Assembly: GCA_964436315.1 (NCBI GenBank)
Contig: CAYTCZ010000015.1
Location: forward strand, 1 to 44,314
DNA from: CAYTCZ01 sp964436315
GTDB taxonomy: Bacteria; Actinomycetota; Thermoleophilia; Gaiellales; Gaiellaceae
DNA: 44,314 nucleotides
Direction of reading: 5' to 3'
This document shows, in pieces, positions 1 to 6,899 of this stretch. The notes beneath the pieces are model-generated. The model saw only the letters and a list, made by a program, of their open reading frames with translations. It had not been told where the DNA came from and ran no database searches. Every line of letters begins with the position of its first letter. Within the stretch, counting starts at the first letter, position 1. A program made the translations under genes and the position numbers.

Positions 1-251
1 TCTAAACCTCTGGGGGGTTGCGTCCTTGACCCAAAGCGCCAACCTGAGACCATGTAGCTCGCTCGAACCGCATCCTGCGGTCCCGAGGTTCGGCGGGCTC
101 ATTCCACGCAGCTGCTCCGGCGTAGGCGCGAGGCGCCGCGGCGGCTGCTGCCTGGAGCCTATCGAGAAACGGCCACAGAGCCCGATCCAACCGTTTCGGG
201 CACGGCGCGAGTCACCCGCAGTCGCGGGGCCGGTGACGGGTGCCGAGTCTC

Positions 252-929
252 CTACGTGAGGTAGAAGTAGAGCGCGTACAGGAGTTCGACTGCCGGACTC
301 GTCGTGTGAACCGTGACATCGGACGGAACATCGAGCAGCGCCTCGCTGTAGTTGAAGATGATCTTCACTCCCGCGGCGACGACATCATCGGCAACGCGTT
401 GCGCGGACGATGCCGGGACGGCAAGGACCGCAACGATGATGTTCTTCTCGCGGATGGCGTCCGCAAGGCTGCCGTAGTCCGAAACGGTGACGTCTCCGAT
501 CTGACCCCCGACTTTCTGTAGATCCGTATCGAACGCGGCGGCGATGTTGAAGCCGTGGTCGGCGAAAATCGTCGAACTCGCGATCGCCTCGCCGAGACGA
601 CCCGCCCCGAACAGGGCGATGTTGTGCTGGCCCTGCGTGCGAAGAATGCGACGGATCTCGGCACTGAGCGCATCGACGTTGTAGCCGACCCCGCGCTTAC
701 CGAACTTGCCAAAGCCGGAGAGGTCACGGCGAATCTGGGTCGCGTTGATGTTCGTGTACTCGCTGATCTCCTGCGAGGAGATCCGCTCCTTGCCCATCTT
801 CTTCGCCTGCGTCAGCACGCGAAGGTACTGGCTGAGGCGCGCCGCGACCCCGACTGTAAGCCGGTCGTTGGTCCGAGCCCCTTCTGTGAGTGTGGTATCG
901 GTTACCAAGCTTGTAACACCATACAGCAT
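252..929 (-). CDS. rex: Redox-sensing transcriptional repressor Rex
   Basis: Rex is a dimeric repressor that senses the NADH/NAD+ ratio and controls respiration and fermentation genes. The 225-residue product has the family order: an N-terminal winged helix at about residues 28-80 (YLRVLTQAKKMGKERISSQEIS, INATQIRRDLSGFGKFG, GVGYNV) and a Rossmann domain with the dinucleotide loop GAGRLGEAI at about 108-116. The C-terminal helix ends in ALYFYLT. The length is slightly above the usual 205-215 because of about 25 extra N-terminal residues, so the true start may lie downstream, although no internal ATG/GTG is well placed. It is the last gene of the minus-strand run and lies 95 bp after a glutaredoxin-like gene, a pairing common in actinobacteria. 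The family call is very secure; the start is less so. Confidence 0.95.
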   Translation of the reverse strand: MLYGVTSLVTDTTLTEGARTNDRLTVGVAARLSQYLRVLTQAKKMGKERISSQEISEYTNINATQIRRDLSGFGKFGKRGVGYNVDALSAEIRRILRTQGQHNIALFGAGRLGEAIASSTIFADHGFNIAAAFDTDLQKVGGQIGDVTVSDYGSLADAIREKNIIVAVLAVPASSAQRVADDVVAAGVKIIFNYSEALLDVPSDVTVHTTSPAVELLYALYFYLT

Positions 930-1014
930 TTGTCCGAGCGGGTTTGCACCGAACCGTCACCCAAGTTTGTGCACCGCTTCGTTGCGTCTCGCACGTGTAG
1001 CTCGCCACCGTTCC

Positions 1015-1032
1015 GTTACGAACGTTACGAAG
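1015..1032. repeat. Direct repeat GTTACGAA(C/G) before rex
   Basis: Two adjacent 9-mers, GTTACGAAC and GTTACGAAG, lie in the 95-bp gap upstream of rex, and the second overlaps the stop codon of the glutaredoxin-like gene. They do not match the Rex consensus (TTGTGAA-N-TTCACAA type). A role as a regulator site is only a possibility. Confidence 0.3.
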
Positions 1033-1270
1033 CCAGCCGTCGCCGGAGCCCGTCTGGGTGGACGAAGTAGGTAAAGGCCTCCTCTCCATCGACCCAAACG
1101 ACCGGAATTCGTGCACGAAAGCGCTCTTCCAAGACCGGATCCCCGGTGATGTCGACGATACTCAAATCGAAGGGAATCTCTTCTCGGACCGAGTCAATGA
1201 TCGCTCGCGCCGACTCACAGAGGTGGCAGCCCTCGGCCGAGTAGAGCTCAACCCGGTGTACCGACGGCAT
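1025..1270 (-). CDS. Glutaredoxin-like (DUF836-type) thioredoxin-fold protein
   Basis: A short 81-residue thioredoxin-fold protein with the redox motif CHLC at residues 16-19 (SAEGCHLCESA), followed by the cis-Pro region RIPVVWVDGE and the C-terminal part FVHPDGLRRRL. Small glutaredoxin-like proteins of this kind commonly precede rex in actinobacteria and are thought to act in thiol-disulfide exchange; the substrate is unknown. The gene starts 12 bp after the stop of the subtilisin-fold gene, so it is probably in the same transcript. No signal peptide is visible, so it should be cytoplasmic. Confidence 0.85.
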   Translation of the reverse strand: MPSVHRVELYSAEGCHLCESARAIIDSVREEIPFDLSIVDITGDPVLEERFRARIPVVWVDGEEAFTYFVHPDGLRRRLAS

Positions 1271-1282
1271 ACGTCGAGTGGA

Positions 1283-3349
1283 CTAGGAGTTCGGCGCGAC
1301 CACGCGGAACCGAACCTGGGCGGTGGAAGCGTTTCCGTCACCGACGGGCGCAGCCTTGAGCCGAAGGATGTAGCGGCCAGGTGCGAGTTTCGCGCCATCA
1401 GGGGCTCGACCCGTGAGGGCGATCGTGTACTGGCCTGGTAGCAACTGATGCAAGCGGAGCAGCCGTCCGAGACTCTTCCCGTTGCGGCGGAGCAACTGGA
1501 CGTCGAGAACCTCGACCGGACTGAGGCCCTCAGAAGCCGTCCTACCGATTGCGCCGGCACGGAACGAGACTCGGAGTCGCTCGCCCGCGCCTGCGATCAA
1601 CGCCTTCCTCTCGAGGCTGACGGCACCAACAAGTGATTTCTGTTGTGACTGCGACGGGATCACGGCGACCGGGATCCGGGTCGCGGAGCCGGCACCTGGT
1701 TTGACGGCGATGACTGCCGCGACGGGAGCCGTGAGTCGATTCGCACCCCGGGCACGGATCCGTACGGCGGCTTGCTGGCCAGGAGCTAAGACGAGCTTCG
1801 ACGGGCGGGCGCGAATGACTCGAGCACCCTCACCGACAACGTCGATGGTGAAGCTTCGCCGCTTCGCGCTCACGTTCCGGACGGTGATCAACTCTGCCTT
1901 CCCGGCCTTCAGCGACACGCTGGACGGGGAAGAGGTGAGTTTCAGGTTGAGCGAACGGGGAACAGACACGCTCCCTGCCCCGGTGGCAAACACGGGCGCT
2001 GATCGTGACAGCGGTTTCGCGCTTCCGACGAGAACATCTTTCAGGGCCGAACCACGGAGGCTGGGCTGAGCCTCGATCAGAACTGCCGCTTGGCCGGCAA
2101 CGACTGCCGCAGCTGCGCCCGATCCTGAAACGACAACCGGTGATTCCGCGCCGGGACTCACTGTCGGGATCGCAACACCGGGGGCGACAACATCCGGCTT
2201 CACGCGACCGCCAAAGGCGAGGCCTGCCGACGAGAAACCGGCTCCCGTCAACCGGCGCACGACCCGACCGCCCTCGGACTCGAGAAAGAGGCCTCCTGAC
2301 TTGATCTCGTATTCAGCTGCCCCAACCGTGAGAGCCATCGGCGAGCCGCCAGGCCCGCCGACTGAGCCGTATTCAGCACCGGCCGAGCCATCATCTCCCG
2401 AAGCAGCGACGACAAGGATGCCGAGCGACGTCGCGCCGGCGACGGCCATCGACTCCGGACTATTCGCAAACGACGCGTATGGCTCGACCACGGGCGCGAG
2501 CGCGATCTGAACACGGTCGCCGAGCGCCCCGTCGCCGTTCGGATCGGCTGCGCGCTCGAATCCCGCAATGAGCTGGTCGCCTCGGCCCACGACCGAGAAC
2601 GATCCATCTGCCACTTTGTGCCAGCCCACGACGCGAATCGGCAAGACGCGCGCTCCGGGCGCGATCCCCGGCTCTGCTCCAGTTCCGGACCCGAGGATGA
2701 TTCCAGCCATCTCGGTGCCATGAACTTCGATCGTGTCCCCGCCGGGTTGAGTCGCCGCGACGGCCTGCCGCTGTCCCGAGAAGACATCGACCCCAGGCAG
2801 GACGCGACCACGGAGGGCAGGATGCTCGTGAACCAGGCCCGTACTGAGAAGCGCCACCGTGACACCCTCTCCGGCGAGTCCCTCTGGCTTCGAAGCGATG
2901 TCGCCCGGACCGGCCACGGGCAGGCCGGTGACGTCAGACGGATAGACAGCGCGAACCGGATAGACGCCCCTCACACCTGGCGTCTGCTCCAGCAGAGCCC
3001 GAGCCCGCGGTGTCAGCTGTGCGGAGAAGCCGTTGAGCGTAATGCGATAGACGAAATCTCGTTGGATCTGGATCCCGCGCTCGGACATGGCCGACAGCAG
3101 AAGCTGCTGCGACGCTTCAACCTCGGCGCTCCAGCCCCGTTGCGTTCCCGCGGAGGGAGTGGTTGCGGCGCCCGCAAACTGTTCAGCGACGGAAGGCGCT
3201 TCGAGCACGACGATTGCGCGGTCGCCGAACGTCACGACGGGCCGGTCGGCTGATCTTCCGGCCTGAGCGCCGACGGCCGCCATGACCGCCAAAACCCCCA
3301 CGGCGCCAAGCATGCGCCTGGCTCTATGACCGAACAGTCGAGTACGCAT
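1283..3349 (-). CDS. Secreted S8 subtilisin-fold protein, probably a catalytically dead pseudoprotease
   Basis: The chosen ATG at 3349 gives 688 residues and a good signal peptide (Arg-rich start, then MLGAVGVLAVMAAVGAQAG). It overlaps the tsaD stop by 26 bp; a frame extension to 3406 would lie deep in tsaD. Residues about 45-137 resemble an inhibitor-I9 propeptide, about 160-440 the S8 catalytic fold, and about 460-688 beta-rich Fn3-like domains. The Asp motif reads ALLSTGLVHEHPAL with Ser169 where Asp is expected, and the codon is clearly AGT. The His motif is intact (VHGTEMAGI, His210). The oxyanion site reads ASGDDG, with Asp319 for Asn. The Ser motif reads SGSGAAAAVVAG, with Gly411 for the nucleophile. 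The fold is therefore kept while three of four key residues are lost. The reading frame is intact, so this looks like a maintained pseudoprotease and not a decaying gene. It sits between tsaD and the glutaredoxin-like gene. Confidence 0.9.
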   Translation of the reverse strand: MRTRLFGHRARRMLGAVGVLAVMAAVGAQAGRSADRPVVTFGDRAIVVLEAPSVAEQFAGAATTPSAGTQRGWSAEVEASQQLLLSAMSERGIQIQRDFVYRITLNGFSAQLTPRARALLEQTPGVRGVYPVRAVYPSDVTGLPVAGPGDIASKPEGLAGEGVTVALLSTGLVHEHPALRGRVLPGVDVFSGQRQAVAATQPGGDTIEVHGTEMAGIILGSGTGAEPGIAPGARVLPIRVVGWHKVADGSFSVVGRGDQLIAGFERAADPNGDGALGDRVQIALAPVVEPYASFANSPESMAVAGATSLGILVVAASGDDGSAGAEYGSVGGPGGSPMALTVGAAEYEIKSGGLFLESEGGRVVRRLTGAGFSSAGLAFGGRVKPDVVAPGVAIPTVSPGAESPVVVSGSGAAAAVVAGQAAVLIEAQPSLRGSALKDVLVGSAKPLSRSAPVFATGAGSVSVPRSLNLKLTSSPSSVSLKAGKAELITVRNVSAKRRSFTIDVVGEGARVIRARPSKLVLAPGQQAAVRIRARGANRLTAPVAAVIAVKPGAGSATRIPVAVIPSQSQQKSLVGAVSLERKALIAGAGERLRVSFRAGAIGRTASEGLSPVEVLDVQLLRRNGKSLGRLLRLHQLLPGQYTIALTGRAPDGAKLAPGRYILRLKAAPVGDGNASTAQVRFRVVAPNS

Positions 3350-4304
3350 CGATATCCAGGTAATCAGGATACGGTGTTGAGACGGTGAATCTCGCAGCTG
3401 AAGCAATCATCGCCGCGTTATCTGTACAAAGGGCTAGCGGGGCAAGTGCAGCAGCCGGCAGCGACGCGCGAAGCTCTGAGTTCGCGGCAACACCGCCCAC
3501 GACGGCAACTTGGTCGGCGCCGAGGTCCTCGGCTGCCGCGTTTACTCGCGAGGCGAGCGCTCTGACGATTGCCCGCTGATAGCTGGCCGCCAGGTCCGCC
3601 CGCCGCCGCCCGAGCTCTGCCGGCGCCATCTCCTTCACGGAGTAGAGCAGCGCGGTCTTTACCCCGGAGAAGGAGAAGTCGTAACCGGGAACGCGAGCGA
3701 TCGGAAAAGTGAACGCTGTCGGATCACCCTCGCCGGCAAGGCGGTCGATTGCAGCACCCCCGGGGTACCCAAGACCGAGGAGGCGAGCACCCTTGTCGAA
3801 GGCTTCCCCGGCCGCGTCATCGATCGTCGTCCCGAGGATCTCGTAGCCCCCGTGAGACCGGACATCCAGCAGGAGCGTGTGTCCCCCGCTCGCGAGCAGG
3901 CAGAGAAACGGAGGCTCGACCACCTGCGGGCGAAGAAAGAGAGATGCCACATGCCCGTGAAGGTGATCGACCAGCGTGAGCGGGACTTCCCTCGACCAGG
4001 CAAGCGCTTTGGCAGCGGAGAGCCCGATGAGAAGCGCTCCGATCAGACCAGGCCCCCGTGTGACAGCGATTCCGTCGAGAGCATCGAGTGAGACCGAGGC
4101 GGCCTCGAGCGCACTGTCGACGACGGGAGTTGCGAGCTCCAGATGGCGTCGAGACGCGATCTCAGGCACCACTCCCCCATATCGCGCGTGTAACTCTGCC
4201 TGCGAAGCAACGACGTTCGAGAGGATGTCGCCGTCACCGGTTACAACCGCCGCCGCGGTCTCGTCACAGGACGTCTCGAGCCCCAGAATGAGCTCAGCGG
4301 GCAC
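3324..4304 (-). CDS. tsaD: tRNA N6-adenosine threonylcarbamoyltransferase TsaD
   Basis: TsaD transfers the threonylcarbamoyl group from TC-AMP to A37 of ANN-decoding tRNAs (t6A), working with TsaB and TsaE. The protein shows the ASKHA-fold start LGLETSCDETAAAVV, the metal-binding HLHGH at residues 114-118, ASGGHT, GEAFDKGARLLGLGYPGG, FSFSGVKTA, GGVAANSELR and CTDNAAMIA. I place the start at a GTG inside the end of rimI (11-bp overlap), which gives 326 residues. An upstream ATG at 4367 would add 21 low-complexity residues that the family lacks. Its 3' end overlaps the start of the subtilisin-fold gene. Confidence 0.95.
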   Translation of the reverse strand: MPAELILGLETSCDETAAAVVTGDGDILSNVVASQAELHARYGGVVPEIASRRHLELATPVVDSALEAASVSLDALDGIAVTRGPGLIGALLIGLSAAKALAWSREVPLTLVDHLHGHVASLFLRPQVVEPPFLCLLASGGHTLLLDVRSHGGYEILGTTIDDAAGEAFDKGARLLGLGYPGGAAIDRLAGEGDPTAFTFPIARVPGYDFSFSGVKTALLYSVKEMAPAELGRRRADLAASYQRAIVRALASRVNAAAEDLGADQVAVVGGVAANSELRASLPAAALAPLALCTDNAAMIASAARFTVSTPYPDYLDIDAYSTVRS

Positions 4305-4809
4305 GCGGACCGAGCTGCGGCCGGAGGGCGATCGTCCGGCCATCGCTGCTCGGGGCCTCGGCAGCAACCGCGTCCTTCCACATAATCAGAGCGTCTTCAC
4401 GATTGTCGGTGTAGTAGCCGCGTCGGACTCCTGTCGCCCGGAAACCGAGGCGCTCGTAGAGCGCGATCGCGACCTTGTTTGACACGCGAACTTCGAGGGT
4501 GAAGCCTCGCCGAGGATCGCTTGCCGTGAGCTCGAACAGCTCCTCCATCAGCTCCACGGCAATTCCACGCCGTCGGTAGCTCGAGTGGACCGCCAGGTTC
4601 ATGACGTGCCAGGCATCGACGTAGCGAGAAACGATGAGATATCCGATGAGCCGATCGGTGAGCAGATCGACCGCACCCACCGAGATCGACGACGGTTTCG
4701 CGAGTTCGCCCGCGAACATCGATCGGGACCACGGCGTCGGATACGCGTCACGCTCGATCTCTTCGATCGCATCGAGGTCAGATAAGACGAGCCGCCGGTA
4801 CTCAATCAT
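4294..4809 (-). CDS. rimI: Ribosomal protein S18-alanine N-acetyltransferase RimI
   Basis: This GNAT-family acetyltransferase acetylates the N-terminal alanine of ribosomal protein S18; in many actinobacteria it sits inside the t6A operon, as here. The acetyl-CoA site is visible as LAVHSSYRRRGIAVELMEEL (residues about 72-91), followed by EVRVSNKVAIALYERLGFRATGVRRGYYTDNREDALIMWK. About 20 residues past the usual end (AAEAPSSDGRTIALRPQLGPRAR) are an extension that overlaps the start of tsaD. Its ATG overlaps the tsaB stop by 4 bp, which suggests translational coupling. Confidence 0.92.
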   Translation of the reverse strand: MIEYRRLVLSDLDAIEEIERDAYPTPWSRSMFAGELAKPSSISVGAVDLLTDRLIGYLIVSRYVDAWHVMNLAVHSSYRRRGIAVELMEELFELTASDPRRGFTLEVRVSNKVAIALYERLGFRATGVRRGYYTDNREDALIMWKDAVAAEAPSSDGRTIALRPQLGPRAR

Positions 4810-5405
4810 TGGCGGAGCGCTCGCTCAGCGTCGGGCAAACGGAGATAGATCGGTTCTGCGTCCTCAGCCGGACCGAACGACTCGGCGAGCGACGCGTGAT
4901 GCCGAGCCCACGGGACGTGGACCTCGCTGTCATCTGCCGGAACCACAGCACCATGAGCCTCCAGAATCTCACGGTAGCGGAGCGCGCCGTCCCCCACACA
5001 GCGACGCCCCTCGTCGAGTCGGAGCTCTTCCGGCCGCAGGAGGACGGGGAGCCCGTCCTCGAGAGTGAAGATCTCGCCGCGCCGCGCGTCGATCACGGGT
5101 TGTGCCTCCGATGCCCCCTCGGCGAGTGCCGCGAGCGTCGAGACACCCGCGACTGGAACCCCGAACGAAAACGCGAGAACACGTGCAGTGACCAGGCCCA
5201 TACGGAGGCCGGTGTAGCTCCCGGGACCAGTACCGACGACAATTCCTTCGATCTCGTCGGGCGACGTTCCCGCCTCTCGCTGTAGCTTGTCGACGTCGGT
5301 GAGAAGGTGAACAGCCTTCGTCTTTCGTTCGCCGAGCACGTCTGTTCCGCGAACGAGCGCACATGTCGCGACATCGGTCGCGGTATCGAACGCCAAGATG
5401 ATCAC
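4806..5405 (-). CDS. tsaB: t6A complex scaffold protein TsaB
   Basis: TsaB is the catalytically inactive ASKHA-fold partner that dimerises with TsaD in bacterial t6A synthesis. The 199-residue product begins MIILAFDTATDVATCAL and has the family motif GTGPGSYTGLRMG at residues about 58-70, then VIDARRGEIF. The metal-binding histidines of TsaD are absent, as expected for TsaB. It overlaps tsaE by 4 bp upstream and rimI by 4 bp downstream. The C-terminal part is short and variable, as is usual for the family. Confidence 0.93.
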   Translation of the reverse strand: MIILAFDTATDVATCALVRGTDVLGERKTKAVHLLTDVDKLQREAGTSPDEIEGIVVGTGPGSYTGLRMGLVTARVLAFSFGVPVAGVSTLAALAEGASEAQPVIDARRGEIFTLEDGLPVLLRPEELRLDEGRRCVGDGALRYREILEAHGAVVPADDSEVHVPWARHHASLAESFGPAEDAEPIYLRLPDAERALRQ

Positions 5406-5848
5406 AGAATGGACAGGCTGGTCTGCAGAGATTCGTCTTCAGTCTGAACAGAAATCAGTCTATGCCGCTCCCCAACGTGTCGCAAACCAACTGCGGCCTT
5501 CGGTTTTCCGATGAGATCCAGAGCTACTTCCGGCCATTCGACGAACACGACAGCGTCTTCGAAATACGGCTCGAGCTCGGCCCAGTCGGGCTCAGCCATG
5601 ACGCTCAGGCGATAGAGGTCGAGATGCGAAATGGCCATCGCGCCCACGTAGCGATTGCCAAGCGTGAACGTCGGACTCGTGACCGGCGCTGTAACGCCGA
5701 GCGCGCGGCAGGCTCCACGAATAAACGTCGTCTTTCCGCTTCCCAGTTCGCCGGACACTGTCACGACATCACCGACACCGACGTGCTTGGTCAGCTCGGC
5801 CGCTATCTGTTCGGTCTGGTCCGGGGAGGCCGACTCGAGCTCGATCAC
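5402..5848 (-). CDS. tsaE: t6A pathway ATPase TsaE
   Basis: TsaE is the P-loop ATPase that drives turnover of the TsaB-TsaD complex. The 148-residue protein has Walker A GELGSGKTTFIRG at about residues 33-45, the switch-like SPTFTLGNRY, the conserved HLDLYRL, and FVEWPE before the C-terminal strand. The length is typical (about 150). It begins the overlapping tsaE-tsaB-rimI-tsaD block and is separated from the upstream glycosylase gene by 31 bp, so it is probably in the same transcript. Confidence 0.95.
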   Translation of the reverse strand: MIELESASPDQTEQIAAELTKHVGVGDVVTVSGELGSGKTTFIRGACRALGVTAPVTSPTFTLGNRYVGAMAISHLDLYRLSVMAEPDWAELEPYFEDAVVFVEWPEVALDLIGKPKAAVGLRHVGERHRLISVQTEDESLQTSLSIL

Positions 5849-5879
5849 GGCCGCGGGCCGCGGCGGTTGACCGCCACAC

Positions 5880-6581
5880 CTAGAAGAGACCGAGTTGCTC
5901 TTGGGGCGGCGCCGTCGGAACTGGCGCAGGCGTCGCAGACATCGCGACCGGCTCAGCCGGTTGGGGAGCGGACCCGTTGATGTCGGCGGAGAGCAGCGAG
6001 GGAATCCGCGCGAAGTCCTCTTCCAACGTCTTCAGCATTGCCGGCGTGTAGAGGGCCGCCGCGGGGTGGTAGATCGGGTAGAGCGTCACCACGCGACCGC
6101 CGACGGTGGCCTGCTGAGGCGCTCCGTGAACTCGGGTGATCCCGTGCGACTTGCCAGAAAGGAGCTTCGTTGCGAAGTTGCCCAACGTCGCGATGAGCCG
6201 CGGCTCGATGAGCTCGATCTGCTTGAAGAGGTGGACCTCGCAGGTCTCGATCTCGTCGGCCATGGGATCGCGGTTTCCCGGAGGCCGACATTTCAGAACA
6301 TTCGCTATGTACACATCGTCACGGGTGAGGCCGATGCCGGCGAGAAGCTTGTCGAGGAGCTTGCCAGCCTGGCCGACGAACGGGAAACCCTGTTTGTCCT
6401 CGTGGAAGCCCGGCGCCTCGCCCACGAACATCAAATCGGAGTCGGGATCGCCGACTCCAAATACCACCTGCGTTCGCCCCTCGGCGAGTCGGCAGCGTGT
6501 ACACGCGGCAGTCTCCCTCGCATAGTCGGCGAGGGCCGCGCATCGGGTTAGCGCCTTGTCCTGCGTATCAACCGCAGCCAC
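5880..6581 (-). CDS. Uracil-DNA glycosylase, family 4/5, Fe-S type, with C-terminal clamp-binding motif
   Basis: The enzyme removes uracil from DNA to start base-excision repair. The family 4 pattern is clear: GEAPGFHEDKQGFPFVGQAG (motif 1, about residues 53-72), LKCRPPGNRDP, and YPIYHPAAAL (motif 2). Four cysteines placed for a 4Fe-4S cluster are seen in CTRC (27/30) and in the CRPPGNR...ETC stretch. After the domain comes a Pro/Ala-rich linker ending in QEQLGLF at the very C-terminus, which matches the beta-clamp binding pentapeptide QLxLF. The start overlaps the upstream zinc-ribbon gene by 14 bp. The function is well supported; the choice between family 4 and 5 is less certain. Confidence 0.9.
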   Translation of the reverse strand: MAAVDTQDKALTRCAALADYARETAACTRCRLAEGRTQVVFGVGDPDSDLMFVGEAPGFHEDKQGFPFVGQAGKLLDKLLAGIGLTRDDVYIANVLKCRPPGNRDPMADEIETCEVHLFKQIELIEPRLIATLGNFATKLLSGKSHGITRVHGAPQQATVGGRVVTLYPIYHPAAALYTPAMLKTLEEDFARIPSLLSADINGSAPQPAEPVAMSATPAPVPTAPPQEQLGLF

Positions 6582-6789
6582 AGCTCCCGCCGCAACAGCC
6601 GCCGCCTCCGGTCATTCCGCCGAAGCTCGGGGTCTGTTGTTCGGCGGTGCCGCTCGCCGCGAACACGGAGAACTGGCGAGCCACCTTCGAAGCTCCACAG
6701 TCCGGGCAGGCCGGGTCGGCCTCGTCTGTCCGGAGGAGCTCCTCGAAGTGGCTCTCGCACTTCATGCACACGAACTCGTAGATCGGCAT
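6568..6789 (-). CDS. FmdB-family zinc-ribbon protein
   Basis: A 73-residue protein that begins MPIYEFVCMKCESHFEELLRTDE and has two Cys pairs (CMKC at about 8-11 and CPDC at about 28-31) forming a zinc ribbon of the FmdB/putative regulatory type. The C-terminus is a Gly/Cys-rich tail (GGGGCCGGSCGCG), which is frequent in this family. The role of the family is not established. It is the first gene of the minus-strand run towards rex, and its end overlaps the glycosylase start. Confidence 0.85.
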   Translation of the reverse strand: MPIYEFVCMKCESHFEELLRTDEADPACPDCGASKVARQFSVFAASGTAEQQTPSFGGMTGGGGCCGGSCGCG

Positions 6790-6899
6790 CGCTACGGCAG
6801 TCTAGGCATGAAGACGGACGCTACGCAAACCCCTTCGGGTAAGGCAGAGAGGCCGAGCCATTCGAACAGCGATGCTCCGGGGGCCTCGCTGCAAGAACC

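Noticed and set aside
1..251. Short frames on both strands before rex
   Set aside because: Low-complexity Ala/Arg-rich translations with no family likeness; no tRNA or repeat seen. Treated as intergenic.
900..1024. Rex operator upstream of rex
   Set aside because: No TTGTGAA...TTCACAA-like site; only unrelated repeats are present.
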